DNA of 55,751 nt from Tenacibaculum sp. M341 (GTDB lineage Bacteria; Bacteroidota; Bacteroidia; Flavobacteriales; Flavobacteriaceae). Positions 9,251 through 21,800 of the stretch are shown here, piece by piece (position 1 is the stretch's first letter; every line of letters starts with the position of its first letter). The notes under the pieces were generated by a model, which was not told where the DNA came from, searched no databases, and saw nothing but the letters and a program-made list of their open reading frames with translations. The translations under genes were made by a program, and so were the position numbers. Location: NCBI RefSeq assembly GCF_004337695.1, contig NZ_SJXJ01000019.1, positions 26,276 to 82,026 of the forward strand, read 5' to 3'.

Positions 9251-11488
9251 TTATCTCAAAATAGAAATTGTTCCTGCTTTAACTAAATCTTCGTTTTTAA
9301 TAACTCTGAAATAGAATAACATTCCGTCTTTTAAATTATTGTCTAAAGGCCAATCATTTTGATAATCAGTAGTATTTAATACTTCTTTACCCCCAGAATT
9401 ATAAATAATTACCTGAACATCAGTTTGAAATGCAAATCTGTTAGGTAATTCCCATGTATCATTTACACCGTCTCCGTTAAAAGGAGATATTATATTAGGA
9501 ATCATTAGTTTCCCATCATCTTCTACTACATTCAATTCTCTTTCAGCTCTACACGAATCTACAAAACCTACTAACGTATATGTCCCTAATATATCTACTT
9601 CTAGTGCGTCTGACGAAGATAGTAAATCTCCGTTTTCATTATACCATTCATATGAATCTGCTCCTGTAGCTTCAAATCTTACTGTTTCTCCTGGCTCTAA
9701 AACAGCTGTTGATGAAGGTGTTACTTCTAAAACAGTTTCATCAAATTCAACTACTTCTATCTCTGGTACATCTATAAGACAACCAAATCCTTCAAAAGTC
9801 ACTCTATAAACACCTACTTCACTAATAACTAAAGTACTAGGATCTGCAACCGTTAATTCTACATCATCTTTAAACCATCTATATGTAAATCCTGGTTCTA
9901 CTGGAATACTAAACGTAATCGTTCCTCCAGGACATAGCTTATTTGAAATAGAAGATGATGTTATTTCAGCATTTTCTAATGTAAGAAGTATATCTATTTC
10001 ATCTGACAATCCTACTAAAGAAGGACTTAAATCTGCTTCTAAACTATAACTCCCATTATCATTGTAAGAATCTAAGGATAATTGAGTTAGTGTTTCTCCT
10101 GTAATTTCAACACCGTCCTTTAACCATTGGTATCTTATATAATCAGGATGATTTATTTGTTCATCTGTAAGGTCGTATTCATTTCCGTCAGATGCTATCA
10201 CTTTAATTCCTTGTATAGTTAAATCTGTATCTCCATTTGAACAATCAGCATAACCATTTCCTGGTCTTATTATAGGTGTTACAGCCGTAACATCCAATAC
10301 TGTGATTTCTGGTGAAGTATCTGACACAGGACATGTTGACGTGTTATCTGTTACAACTGCAGTATAAACACCTTCTTGAACTGCATTCCATTCTGTTGAG
10401 TTACTTCCAGGTAATTCAACTCCATCTAAGAACCATGCAATTGTAGCAGAGCTAGGAGCGTTGTTTATCTCTAAAGTCGCTGTTTCTCTTGGTAACCTTA
10501 TAACAGTAGCACTACCTTCAATACCAATGTCAAAACCAGCAGCTGATCGTTGTTGAATTGTCACATCATTTTGAGACCTTGTTACACAACCTCCTACCGA
10601 AATTTCTAAATGAAAAACTCCAAATTGGTTTCCTACTGGCGGTTCATATGTACTACTATTGATTCCTGTAATTTCAGCTCCGTCTTTGTACCATATATAT
10701 GTATAGCTAGGATCTGTAATACTAGATTCTAATTCATAAGTTTCATTAGCACAAATTTCAATTAAATCAGGACCGTTTATCCTAACACTTGAAGGTGCTA
10801 CCCCTGTGGTTACTGGTATAATAATAGATTGATTACTAACACCACTCGCTGTACAAGCTCCATAATCTATTGCTACATAATATTGACCTGGTTGAGAAAC
10901 TACCAACGAAGGTCCTGTTTCTCCAGGAACCTCTATAGTATCTTTAAACCATGTATATGTATATTCTGATTTTGGATTTGCTAAAGCAATAGTTTTAGTT
11001 TCTCCACCACATAATGTCTCTGCACCTGCATTTACAAGACTCATATCCTCAGGAACAATATAATAAGCTTCAAAAGGATCTGAAGGAGCACTTGTTACTG
11101 CTGGATTACTTGCAACTAATCTTATTCTGTAGTTAGGACTGTAAGAACCTGCTGGTAAATCGAACCTTGCTCCATCAACGAAAAAAGCTTGATTGGTATC
11201 AACTCCTCCAATAACTCTGGCTACAGCACCAACATCTTGATGCATATCAGCAGGGTCATCAAATACCCCATCAGCATTTGATAACTCAATTCTAAATTCA
11301 TTATCGTTTGGAAACGCAAGATTGAACCTAAAACCAAACTCTATACTAGTGTTTGTTGGTTCTTTACAATTAGTATTAGTCACCAAAGTTGGTGGTCCAT
11401 TAAAGTCTTGCCCATGGGTATATACACCGCACAACAAGAACAGTAATAAAAAAACTAATTTTTCTATTTTAACATACTTATACATCAT
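9251..11488 (-). CDS. Secreted Ig-like protein with T9SS type B / gliding-associated C-terminal domain
   Basis: 745 residues with a signal peptide ending near VYTHGQ. The body is a series of Ig-like strands, each with a Cys and a recurring pattern such as YTYIWYKDG or YTYTWFKD. The last ~85 residues form the gliding-motility-associated (CHU_C, type B) sorting domain, with IPNIISPFNGDGVNDTWELP and a terminal strand ending ISILR. It is a close paralogue of the 741-residue protein at 13579-15804. As first gene of the run upstream of the PorP/SprF-like and giant adhesin genes, it occupies a position like sprC/sprD relative to sprB/sprF in F. johnsoniae. That equivalence is inference from layout and domain type. 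Probably a T9SS-exported surface or filament accessory protein. Confidence 0.85.
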   Translation of the reverse strand: MMYKYVKIEKLVFLLLFLLCGVYTHGQDFNGPPTLVTNTNCKEPTNTSIEFGFRFNLAFPNDNEFRIELSNADGVFDDPADMHQDVGAVARVIGGVDTNQAFFVDGARFDLPAGSYSPNYRIRLVASNPAVTSAPSDPFEAYYIVPEDMSLVNAGAETLCGGETKTIALANPKSEYTYTWFKDTIEVPGETGPSLVVSQPGQYYVAIDYGACTASGVSNQSIIIPVTTGVAPSSVRINGPDLIEICANETYELESSITDPSYTYIWYKDGAEITGINSSTYEPPVGNQFGVFHLEISVGGCVTRSQNDVTIQQRSAAGFDIGIEGSATVIRLPRETATLEINNAPSSATIAWFLDGVELPGSNSTEWNAVQEGVYTAVVTDNTSTCPVSDTSPEITVLDVTAVTPIIRPGNGYADCSNGDTDLTIQGIKVIASDGNEYDLTDEQINHPDYIRYQWLKDGVEITGETLTQLSLDSYNDNGSYSLEADLSPSLVGLSDEIDILLTLENAEITSSSISNKLCPGGTITFSIPVEPGFTYRWFKDDVELTVADPSTLVISEVGVYRVTFEGFGCLIDVPEIEVVEFDETVLEVTPSSTAVLEPGETVRFEATGADSYEWYNENGDLLSSSDALEVDILGTYTLVGFVDSCRAERELNVVEDDGKLMIPNIISPFNGDGVNDTWELPNRFAFQTDVQVIIYNSGGKEVLNTTDYQNDWPLDNNLKDGMLFYFRVIKNEDLVKAGTISILR

Positions 11489-11541
11489 AAATAGATGGGG
11501 ACTATAAAAATTTTAAGTATCAAAAAGATACATTTAACAAA

Positions 11542-11549
11542 CAAATATA
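11542..11549 (-). promoter_or_regulatory. Candidate -7 box (TATATTTG) upstream of the 745-residue gene
   Basis: It matches the Bacteroidota TAnnTTTG -7 consensus on the minus strand, 54 nt upstream of the ATG. No TTTG is seen at the preferred 19-nt spacing, so support is weak in this AT-rich gap. Confidence 0.35.
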
Positions 11550-11652
11550 TATATTTTATAAAAAAAAAGTGCATTTATTTATTTATTTTTTTATTTTATA
11601 AACACTTTTACTCAAATTATTACGTTAATTTTACCATATTATTGTACACTAT

Positions 11653-12699
11653 ATGCGTAAAATTTACATATACTTCTTAATATTTTTCCCTTTTATCATA
11701 CAAGCCCAAACTGGAGGAACGAATGCTTTCTCTTTTTTAAATACTTCTACTAACGCTAGACAAACTGCTTTAGGAGGGAAAATTTTCACTTTAGTAGATG
11801 ATGTTGATCAACCTAAATGGAATCCTGCAAGTATTAATTTAGACATAGATAGAAAACTTTCAGTAAACTACACTGGTTACTTAGCAGATATTTCTATAGG
11901 TTCAGTTTCTTATGCACATCGTTTTAGTAGATACTCTAAAACGATTCACTCTAATATAACCTACTTAAATTATGGTACTTTAATTGCTGCCGATGCCGAT
12001 GGAACAGAAACTGGAACTTTTAATGCAAGTGATATTGCACTCTCTGTTGGGTATGCATATCAAATACCTAATACGGATATTCATGTAGGTGCTAATTTTA
12101 AATTTATTTACAGTACTATTGCTTCTTTTTCTTCTACAGGAATTGCGGGGGATTTAGGTATCATGTATTACACTCCTCATAAACCTTATATTTTTTCGTT
12201 AGTACTACGAAACATTGGAACTCAACTTAGTTCTTTTAATGGAACTTCTGAAAAACTACCTTTTGAAATTGCTTTGGGAGCTTCTTACATGTTAGAAAAT
12301 GTTCCTATTAGAGGATATCTTACAATAGATAATCTTCAGAAATGGAATGTAAGTGTACCAAATCCATCAAATAGTACTTCTGATTTAGACGGGAACACTA
12401 CAGAAGAGAATATATCATTTCTTAATAATGCTTTTAGACATGTAATTATTGGTGCCGAACTTTTTCCAAAAAGAGCTATTAATCTTAGAGTTGGATATAA
12501 TTTTAGACGAGGAAGTGAACTTCAGTTACAAAACGTTAGAACTTTTGGAGGTATTTCTTTTGGTTTTGGATTAAGAATGAACAAAATAAAGATTAATTAT
12601 GCTTATTCTAAATTTCACTTTGCTTCAGATGTGAGTACTTTTGGTATCTCTATTGACCTCAACAAGGAAAGATCTTTAGACAATAAAACTAAGTATTAA
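11653..12699 (+). CDS. porQ: T9SS attachment-complex protein PorQ
   Basis: 348 residues with a signal peptide of ~18 residues ending QAQ. The mature N-terminus carries the PorQ signature: GG..AF.FLN.....R..ALGG followed by a WNPAS motif. The remainder alternates short strands like an outer-membrane beta-barrel of the PorV/PorQ (FadL-like) type. In Porphyromonas gingivalis PorQ joins PorU, PorV and PorZ in the surface complex that cleaves T9SS sorting domains and attaches substrates to lipopolysaccharide. The next gene on the same strand is cmk, a neighbour I recall as common for porQ in this phylum. The gene divides the two paralogous adhesin sets that it would serve. Confidence 0.85.
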   Translation: MRKIYIYFLIFFPFIIQAQTGGTNAFSFLNTSTNARQTALGGKIFTLVDDVDQPKWNPASINLDIDRKLSVNYTGYLADISIGSVSYAHRFSRYSKTIHSNITYLNYGTLIAADADGTETGTFNASDIALSVGYAYQIPNTDIHVGANFKFIYSTIASFSSTGIAGDLGIMYYTPHKPYIFSLVLRNIGTQLSSFNGTSEKLPFEIALGASYMLENVPIRGYLTIDNLQKWNVSVPNPSNSTSDLDGNTTEENISFLNNAFRHVIIGAELFPKRAINLRVGYNFRRGSELQLQNVRTFGGISFGFGLRMNKIKINYAYSKFHFASDVSTFGISIDLNKERSLDNKTKY

Positions 12700-12768
12700 A
12701 ATATTTCATACTAAAACAAGATCACAGATTATCTTTTTAATACACTAATGTAATTGAAGATATACAAG

Positions 12769-12776
12769 TATATTTG
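12769..12776 (+). promoter_or_regulatory. Candidate -7 box (TATATTTG) for cmk
   Basis: The TAnnTTTG match lies 18 nt before the cmk ATG at 12795. A longer possible cmk start, TTG at 12774, falls inside the box, which favours the ATG. No good -33 TTTG is seen at 19 nt. Confidence 0.45.
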
Positions 12777-12794
12777 TACTATCAATTTTTTAAA

Positions 12795-13478
12795 ATGAAC
12801 AAAGGAATTACAATAGCTATAGACGGATTTTCTTCAACAGGAAAAAGCACTATAGCAAAGCAACTTGCGAAGCATTTGAATTATATTTATGTAGATACTG
12901 GAGCTATGTATAGAGCTGTAGCCCTTTATGCTATTAATAACAATTTAATACAAGAAGACTTAAAAAAAGAACTACTTATAAATGATTTAGACAAGATTAA
13001 ATTGAATTTTGTTTATAACGATTCTTTAGGTTTTGCTGAAATGTATTTAAACGACATTAATGTTGAGAAAGAAATACGCACTATAGAAGTTTCTAAATGG
13101 GTAAGTAAAGTAGCGGCTATTTCAGAGGTAAGAAAAAAACTAGTTTCTGCACAACAAGAAATGGGTAAGAATAAAGGAATTGTAATGGATGGTAGAGATA
13201 TTGGAACTGTTGTTTTTCCTGATGCTGAATTAAAATTATTTATGACAGCTTCTGCCGATAAGCGTGCTAAAAGAAGGTACAAAGAACTTATTGATCGTGG
13301 TGACGATGTTAACTATGAAGAAATTTTAGAAAATGTTCAAGAACGTGATAGAATAGATTCTACTCGAGAAGATTCTCCTTTGGTTAAAGCTTCGGATGCA
13401 GTTGAATTTGACAACTCTGATATGGGATTAAAAGAACAATTTGAAAGAATTCTTAGTTTAGTCAATGATATTATTTAA
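12795..13478 (+). CDS. cmk: Cytidylate kinase ((d)CMP kinase)
   Basis: Phosphorylates CMP and dCMP to the diphosphates with ATP, in the cytoplasm. 227 residues, the usual length. The P-loop GFSSTGKST is at residues 11-19, followed by YVDTGAMYRA and MDGRDIGT, the CMP-binding and lid-side motifs of the family. The ATG at 12795 (MNKGITIAIDG) is chosen over an in-frame TTG at 12774 because the latter would lie inside a candidate -7 promoter box and adds an unlikely MYYQFFK leader. It follows porQ by about 95 nt and probably has its own promoter. A strong hairpin terminator follows the stop. Confidence 0.95.
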   Translation: MNKGITIAIDGFSSTGKSTIAKQLAKHLNYIYVDTGAMYRAVALYAINNNLIQEDLKKELLINDLDKIKLNFVYNDSLGFAEMYLNDINVEKEIRTIEVSKWVSKVAAISEVRKKLVSAQQEMGKNKGIVMDGRDIGTVVFPDAELKLFMTASADKRAKRRYKELIDRGDDVNYEEILENVQERDRIDSTREDSPLVKASDAVEFDNSDMGLKEQFERILSLVNDII

Positions 13479-13489
13479 GAAATAAAATC

Positions 13490-13548
13490 TCTGAGAATCG
13501 CGTATTTGTTTTTTTCTTTACATATGTACGAAATACTCGATTCTCAGA
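13490..13548. terminator. Bidirectional terminator between cmk and the 741-residue gene
   Basis: The arms at 13490-13507 and 13531-13548 pair over 18 bp with one mismatch (core TCTGAGAATCG). A T-rich loop separates them. It lies between two convergent genes. Confidence 0.75.
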
Positions 13549-13578
13549 AATCATTAAAATTTTAGCTTTTCTCTATAA

Positions 13579-15804
13579 TTATTGTAAAATCGAAATTGTT
13601 CCTGCTTTTACTAAATTTTCGTTTTTTATAACTTTAAAATAAAAAAGCATCCCTTCTTTCAAATTATTTTCTAAAGGCCAATCGTTCTGATAATCGTTTG
13701 TATTCAAAACTTCTTTTCCATTAGAATTATAAATAACAACATTTACATCGGTTTGAAAAGCAAACTTATTTGGTAATTCCCATGTATCATTTACACCATC
13801 ATCATTTAAAGGACTCAGAATATTAGGTATCATTAATTTTCCGTCATCCTCCACTACTTTCAATTCTTTCTCTACTCTACATGAATCTACAAAACCAACC
13901 AGAGTATAATTACCTAAAATATCAACCTCTAATACATCTGTAGACGAAAGTAAAACTCCTGATTCATTATACCATTCATACGAATCTGCTCCCGAAGCTT
14001 GAAATCTCACAGTTTCTCCAGGATTTAACAATGCAGTTGAAGATGGTGTTACTTGTAACACTGTTTCATCAAACTCTTTTACTTCAATTTCTGGTAAACT
14101 CACCAAACAACCAAAACCTTCGTAACTTAAAGTATACACTCCGACTTCATCAACCTTTAAATTACTCGGATCAGCTACTACTAACTCTTCTTCATTTTTG
14201 AACCACCTATAGGTAAAACCTGAAGTTAAATCTACTTCAAAAGTAATTTCTCCTCCTGGACATAGTGTATTTGATACAGAAGAAGAAAGAATTTCTACAT
14301 TTTCTAATGTAAGTAATGTATCTAAATCTTCTGATCTATCAATAACAGAAGGACTCGCGTTTGCTTCTAAAGTATACGTTCCATTTTCATTATATGAAGC
14401 TAAAGATAAAAATGTAGATGTTTCTCCTATTATCTCACTACCTTCTTTAAACCATTTATATCGAATATAATCTGGGTGATTTATCTGCTCAAATGATAAA
14501 TTATATGTATTACCATCTGTAGCTCCAACTTCAATACCTTCTATCTCTATGTCTGTTGACGCATTAGAACAATCTCTGTAACTATTCTTATGACGAATTT
14601 TCGGATTTATAGACACTACATCAAGAACTGTAACTATAGGAGATGTATCAGAAACAGGGCAAGTAAAAGAATTATCAACAACTACGGCTCTATACTCACC
14701 TTCTTCTACAGCTAACCATTCCGTAACATTACTACCGTCTAACTGTCTTGTTCCATTAAACCAAGTAATGGTTGAGTTGCTAGGAACATTAGTTAGTTTT
14801 AATACTGGTGATTCTCTGGGAAGCCTAACGATGGTTGCAGGTCCTTCAATACCAATATCAAAATTTGCAGATGCTCTTTGACGTATAGTTACGTCGTTCA
14901 TTGACCGTGTTACACAATTACCTACTAAAACTTCTAAATGAAAAACTCCAAACTGATTTCCTATTGGAGGTGTATAAGTTTCACTATTTATCCCTCTTAT
15001 TTCTGATCCGTCTTTATACCATTTATATGTATAACTTTGATCAATTACACTCGATTTCAATTCAAAACTTTCATTTGCACATAGCTCTACTATATTGCTA
15101 GAAGGAGCTTCAATTCTCAAACCTGAAGGAGCTGTAGCCCTAGTTACAGGAATACGTAGAGATGAGTTGGCTATAGCAGGAGTTGTTCCATTACAATTTC
15201 CATAATTAACAAAAACCTGGTATTGTCCAGGTTCTGTTATAACTAACGAAGACTGAACTTCACCGGGAATCTCTGTAAAATCTTTGTACCAAACATACTC
15301 ATACTCAGCATTTGGATTTTTTAAAGCTAAAGTAACCGTTTCACCAGCACATAATACTTGTGCTTGATCTTCAGTTACCAAAGTCATATCCTCTTCTTCA
15401 ATAAAATATGCTGCAAATTTATCCGATTCTGGACTCTCTATTGATGTATCGGTAGATGATACTATTCGTAACCGGTAATCATCTCCTCTAGTTCCAATTG
15501 GAATATCAAATCGTACTACTCCCCCAGTACCAAAAGGATCATCATTTCTATCGTTTATCCTACCTAGAATAGTAGGGGATGTAAAATCTCCTGATTCATC
15601 TGATAATTGCATTATAAACTCATTATCATCAGGAAAATCCCCTCGAAATTCTAGCGTAAACTCAATACTTCTATTTCTTAAAGTTTTACAGTTTGTACTG
15701 GTTTCTAAAACAGGCTTTAGTATTCTTTGCCCATAGGTACAAATTGTACATAATAAACAAAATAATAGAATTAATAATTTTTCTTTTTTAATATTTTTAG
15801 ACAT
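13579..15804 (-). CDS. Secreted Ig-like protein with T9SS type B / gliding-associated C-terminal domain (paralogue)
   Basis: 741 residues, co-linear with the 745-residue protein at 9251-11488 from signal peptide to last strand. It has the same WYKD Ig-like repeats, the same PDYIRY segment and the same IPNILSPLNDDGVNDTWELP sorting-domain motif, ending ISILQ. The signal peptide ends near CTYGQ. It lies 66 nt downstream of the 3419-residue adhesin, so the two are probably co-transcribed. Predicted T9SS-exported surface protein; specific function unknown. The high similarity to its paralogue suggests duplication rather than independent recruitment. Confidence 0.85.
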   Translation of the reverse strand: MSKNIKKEKLLILLFCLLCTICTYGQRILKPVLETSTNCKTLRNRSIEFTLEFRGDFPDDNEFIMQLSDESGDFTSPTILGRINDRNDDPFGTGGVVRFDIPIGTRGDDYRLRIVSSTDTSIESPESDKFAAYFIEEEDMTLVTEDQAQVLCAGETVTLALKNPNAEYEYVWYKDFTEIPGEVQSSLVITEPGQYQVFVNYGNCNGTTPAIANSSLRIPVTRATAPSGLRIEAPSSNIVELCANESFELKSSVIDQSYTYKWYKDGSEIRGINSETYTPPIGNQFGVFHLEVLVGNCVTRSMNDVTIRQRASANFDIGIEGPATIVRLPRESPVLKLTNVPSNSTITWFNGTRQLDGSNVTEWLAVEEGEYRAVVVDNSFTCPVSDTSPIVTVLDVVSINPKIRHKNSYRDCSNASTDIEIEGIEVGATDGNTYNLSFEQINHPDYIRYKWFKEGSEIIGETSTFLSLASYNENGTYTLEANASPSVIDRSEDLDTLLTLENVEILSSSVSNTLCPGGEITFEVDLTSGFTYRWFKNEEELVVADPSNLKVDEVGVYTLSYEGFGCLVSLPEIEVKEFDETVLQVTPSSTALLNPGETVRFQASGADSYEWYNESGVLLSSTDVLEVDILGNYTLVGFVDSCRVEKELKVVEDDGKLMIPNILSPLNDDGVNDTWELPNKFAFQTDVNVVIYNSNGKEVLNTNDYQNDWPLENNLKEGMLFYFKVIKNENLVKAGTISILQ

Positions 15805-15870
15805 AACATTTGGAGATTTATATTATACACTCTTGTGTATGCCTAACAAATATAACTATTAATTTAATTC

Positions 15871-18800
15871 TTAGTATCTGTACAATGTAAAGTGTCCCAT
15901 TTGTTCTTTTCGTTCTCCTGTTATTTCTTCAAACTCTAACCTATACCAATAATCACCAGATGGTAATGGTCTCTGTTGATAAGTACCATCCCAACCTTGT
16001 TGAACTCCTCTAAATTCAGTTAGGAACCTTCCATATCTATCATAGATATAAACTTTCAAGTTATGATAAGGTTGTACATCTATAGGATACCAGAAATCTT
16101 GTTGTCCATCTCCATTAGGAGTAAATAAATTAGGTACTTCAATAGTAATAAACTCTCCAGGAACTGTAAGTGTTTCTTTACATCCTCTATCATCTCTTAC
16201 TACAATTACATAATCTCTAGTTTCACTGATTATAAATTCATTATTAGAAGTAAAAGCACTACCATCAATACTGTATTCATATGGAGGTATACCTCCTGTA
16301 GCATTTACAATTAATGTATTTATTTGAGAATCATCTACTGTGAATTGTAATGGTTGAATATCTTCTACTTCAATATCATTTATCACCTGAATACAACCAG
16401 GATCACCTGAAGCTTTTATTAGCTCTACTTCTAAACTATAAAAACCTACTGAGGATACATTGAATATACCTGTATCATTAGTTCCACTTTCTGGTCCTGA
16501 TAAGGTATAAATTACTTGATCTTTATATCTATCAGCTACTGTACCTGTAATGATTGCATTTTCATTACAATCATAAGTTACTTCATGTGTAAACTGTAAA
16601 TCTGCAGCTTCATCAAATGATATCCTTAATAATTCTGGTGCCTCACATCTTTGACTATCTGAAACCTTAACCACATATGATTGCCCTGCATTTAATCCTG
16701 TAAACGTATAACTAGTTTCTGAGATTCCTAAAGTAATCACTGTACCATCACTTAACTCTAAAGTATATGGTGCAGTTCCTCCAATTACATCTACTTTGAA
16801 AGAAGGTGCTGGATCATCAATACATAATTGCTCTTGTACCGAACTCATATCTATGCTTGCTTCTAATAATGCTGGCTCAATTATTTTTACATCAACAGTA
16901 TCATTACAACCTCTTTCATCTTGAACAGTAACTACATAATCACCTGGTGGTAAGTTGAAGAACTGATTTTCTGTTTGGAATCTACCAGGTTGCAAATCTA
17001 TTTCATATGTATAATTACCTGTTCCTCCAACTGTGTTAATCGTTACACTTCCGTCATTAGCTCCGTTACAAGTAATATTTTCAATGACTGCGGTTGCTTC
17101 TAATAATGGTGGATCAACTACTACAAAACTAGTGGTAGTTTCTTCACAATCTAAACTAGTAACTTTAATACTATAAGTACCTGGAGCAATATTTGAAAAA
17201 GTATTATCTGCTTGAGGACCTTGCACAGTTGCTCCTGCACTATCTAAAAGCTCAAAACTATAATTTCCTAACCCTCCACTAACATTTGCTGATAAAACAG
17301 CATTAGCATTACCAGTACATGTTATAATTCCTAAAGAAGTATCTAAATCAACAACTAAAGGCTCCAAAGGCTCTACAGTTATTAAAAATGGATCTGACAA
17401 ACAACTTTCAGTATCTCTAACATATACTTGATAATTTCCTGCTGGAACTGCAAAAGTATTTAAAGTTAAAGTAACTAAAGTAGCTCCTCCATCTGCACTA
17501 TATAAATATTCATAAGGTCCAGTTCCACCAGCTCCTGTTATTTCAATATTTGCATTAGGACTGGTACAAGTAATACCACTATTAATTGTTGCTGTAGCTT
17601 TTGTTTCTGTTGGTTCAATTATTACTACATCATAAGTTTCAAAACAACTGTACTCGTCATAAACTGTAATAATATAGTTTCCTGCACCTAGATTACTAAA
17701 TGTATTTGAAGATTGCCTTGCTGATTCAAAACTTCCAGCGATATCTTCTCTAATTGTATAATAATAAACTGGTGATGTTCCTTGTCCTCCAGCAGTAACA
17801 TCTAATCTAACACTAGCTGTTTCATCTCCTTCACAAAGAATAGTGCTTAATATTACTGGGGTAGCAACAAAAGCAGCAGGATCTGATAAAGTAAATGTAT
17901 CGGTATCTTCACATCCATTTACATCTTTAACTGTTACAGTATAATTACCTGCAGTTAGACCTCTTATTACTGAATTACCATTAAAGCTTTGAACTGTAGT
18001 TGAAGTAGTATTATTAACTAACATATACTCATAACCTCCCCAACCACCAGTGGCGTTTATTTTGATTTCTCCACTATCATTTCTAACACAACTTATTAAA
18101 TTGGTATCTAAAGTAAAATCAAGAGCATTCGTAGGTTCATCAATTTTAATATCTGATGTCCTTCTTGTACATTCAGGTAAATCAGTCATAACAACTTGCA
18201 CAAAATATTCACCTGCAGATAATCCTCCAATAGTAAGAGGTGTATTTCCAGAAACTCCATTTCCTGTAATTGCTGGTGTTACTGGTAAACCAGAAACTGC
18301 ATTATGAACTGTGTAAGTATATGCCCCAGCATAAGGTGTACTTGCATCAAAAACAATACTTACTTCTGCTGTATCAGATCCAACACATACTACAGGTGCA
18401 GTTTGCTTAATATTAATTAAATGATCAATTAAATCTTTCACCTCATAACTAGTATCTAACTGACAACCTGTAACAGGATGTACAACACTTATTGTATATA
18501 ATCCTGGAGCTAAACGATTAGAATTTAATACCGCTCCACTATTTGCTCCTGTTATATTTTGAACAGCACCTGTACTGTTACTGATAGTAACTGTAGCTCC
18601 TGTTATAGGAACTGTAGATGTAAAAGTGATATCAATTACTTCTCCTCCATTTACACAACTTATAGCTTCATTAAGTGTAGCGGAAATATTTGTTAATTTT
18701 TCATAAGGAGCTATAACTTCTGTGTTTGATACATTTAAATCTCCCCCACAACCTTTACTATCTACTACTCTCACATAATAACTCCCTCCAGATTCATCTG

Positions 18801-21800
18801 AAATTGTATATGTATACACTCCACTTACAACACTTACTCCTGAAGTTATTTTAATATCTCCTGAAGGATCTACCTTATATAAATCTATAGTATAAGCTCC
18901 ACTACCACCTGTAATAAGATTACTATTAAATGTAATTGTAGCATCATTTGCAAAGTTTGTTCCGGTGTTACAAGTAAATCCATTTGCAGCAATATTTGGA
19001 ACTCTTATTGGATCAAAATCGTTAATTGTTACCGTTGTTGGTAATACAAAAGTACATGAGTTCGCTCCGACTGCTGTAACTGTATATGTTCCTGCCTCTA
19101 ATCCTGTTATTGAACTAGTAGCAGCAACCCAAGTTCCAGATACTGTTCCTGCAATATTAGTAGCTGTGTATACTACTGGATCTACCCCCGATAATGGCGT
19201 AATTTTAATTGTTCCATTATCATTTCCATCACAGACTGCGTCTACTCCAATAGCTGTAAAATTAGGAAATACTGGAGCTGGTACCTCAATTGTTTTTGTT
19301 ACCGAACAATTTGGTGTTTCTGCTAAATCATATATTGTTACAGTATAAGTATCAGGAATTGATGTAGTAAATGGCGAAGCAAATGCAGTTCTTGGCACTA
19401 CTACTACAGGAGTTCCTGAATTATCTCTTGAAATTTCATACTCATAACTACCAGAACCTGAAATTATATTTATATCAAAACTAGCTTCTGATGCCAAAGG
19501 AGAAACACAATCAATCAACTGTGTTAATTTTAATTCAAAATCCAATGTATTTTGAATTACAACCCCTGTTATTGTATCAGTACAACCATTTGCGTCTTTA
19601 ACTGTTACATTATAACTATCTGGAAGTAATCCTTCAATTAAAAAAGCAGTGCTTGTAGACGCACTAAATGTACCTCCATTTACAGAATATTGATATGGAG
19701 CTTTTCCTCCTGTTGCCGAAACTTCTATTGTTTTATTAGCTCCACAACTATTTGGTGTTGCTGTTAAAACTGGTAAAGTACTTACAGATATTACTTGACT
19801 AAATGTTTCATTACAAGATTTACTATCAGTAATTGTAACATCTACAGTTAATGAAGTAACTCCAACTGGCACCGCTGAATATGGTAAAGTAACCACATTA
19901 CCTGTTAAACTATAATCTGCTGTTGGAACTACATTCGTAATATCACCTGTTTCATATACATTAGATACAAAAGAATATCCTGCAATACCTCCACGAATAT
20001 TATCAATACTAATAACACCATCAACTGTACATGTTATATCTCTCACTTTTTTAAGATCAGCTTCTATAGGAGTTCCATCTTTTATCTCAACATCTTCACT
20101 TGACCATCTACATGTTGGAGTTCCTCCTGGTTCTTCTAATATTAAATAATAAGTCCCTGCTGATAAAGCCACTGAACTAGTAATAGTAAATGTAGTACTT
20201 GTTGGTACAAGACCAGATTCTTCTGCTCCTGTTGCTAAAGGAGTGGTTAACGGCTTAGTTGCATCGTATATATACCAACTAGCAGTTCCTCCTGTTACAT
20301 TAGCACTAGAGTTATCAACTAAAAACTCTATTTCTCCATCCGCTGTTCCACAACTGTCAGAAATTACTGTAGGTGTTATTGGAATGTTATCCGTAGCTAT
20401 AGTTGGATTAAAAGTTCCTTCTTGTTGCTCAATACATCCACTTACCATATCTCTGACATAGAAAATATGCGTGCTACCAGGAATTAAGTTCAGGTAATCT
20501 ATAAAATCAAATCCTGTAACAGTCCAACCTGCAACAGTTGCTGGTACAGCATCAATGGCAAATCCGTAGTTACCAGATCCTCCTGAGCCTCCTACTCTCA
20601 CTGTCATTCCATTCTCACATCTAGTTCCATCAAAAGAAATGAATCTTACTAAACTATTTAAATTGAAAGATGTTTTAAAATCATCCAACACCTTAATACA
20701 AACCTCAGTTTCTACTCCAGTCACTGGATCTCTATTTATTATACGTACCGCAGGACTTAAAGTAGTTTCTGGAGGAATTCTTGTAAATTCATTAACTGAA
20801 TCATCATCAAACCAAGTTCCTGCTTCGTCTCTTACTTGTACTACATAAGGTAAAGAAAGTGACGAAAGTGCTGCTGGTAAATCATATTTGAATCCAAAAT
20901 CATCTTCGTTACCAACATATGGTTTACAATCTGTTGGTAAAAGACTACTAATTGCAGCATCTATCTCTGGTAACTCTACTAAAGTTATAGTTCTTGTAAT
21001 TGCAGGATTTGGACATCCATTAACGTCTGTCAAACGCACTGTATAAGTTTCATTCAATGGCAATGCAAAGAAATTAACTTCGTCAGTATTTGTTGACTGT
21101 GTTTGATTTACTGTTCCGCTAGGATTCGTAATATTTACAGTGTAAGGAATAGCTCCATCACTTAACTTCACTGTTACCGTTCCTGTACCTCCAAAACATG
21201 TTGGATCACTTCCAGTTACTACCATTGATGGATCTGTAACTGTACCGATTATTACATCTTGAATTATATACTGACAGTTTTTATCGTCTCTTACATAAAC
21301 ATCATAAGTACCTACTGGTAAACCTGTAGTAACAGGGTTAGTTGTTGAGAAAGTTCCTGCAGGACTTCCATCAGTTACTACCGAAAATTCATAACCTGTA
21401 CCAGAACCTCCATTTGGAGTAATACTTATTTCTCCTGAAGTTGTATTACAGTTTACATCTTTATGATCAGCTGTTGCTGTTAACTCTGGATTAATTGTTA
21501 CTGGAATTGTTTTTTCACACCCTTTTTGATCTTTAACCGTAATATTATAATTTACATTCGCTGCTAAGCCAGTAAAAGTAAAATCATTTGGTGTTCCTGT
21601 TGCTGGACTCTGCCATGGATTCGTATCTAATCTAAATTGATAGTTACCGTTTCCATCTAATACATTTACATTAATAACTCCATCTGCTCCATCAAAACAT
21701 TCTGGCTCAGCTGTAAAATCAACATCATCTTTATCAATTACTGTTACCGGAAATGGAACAGAAGTACACACTGTAGAACCATCAGTTGCTACAATTGTAT

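Noticed and set aside
12774-12794. Longer cmk start at an in-frame TTG
   Set aside because: The TTG lies within a TAnnTTTG promoter box and the added residues do not fit the family N-terminus.
18965-19348. Open frames on the plus strand inside the giant adhesin genes
   Set aside because: They are antisense shadows of repetitive Thr/Val/Gly-rich coding sequence, with no own promoter or leader.
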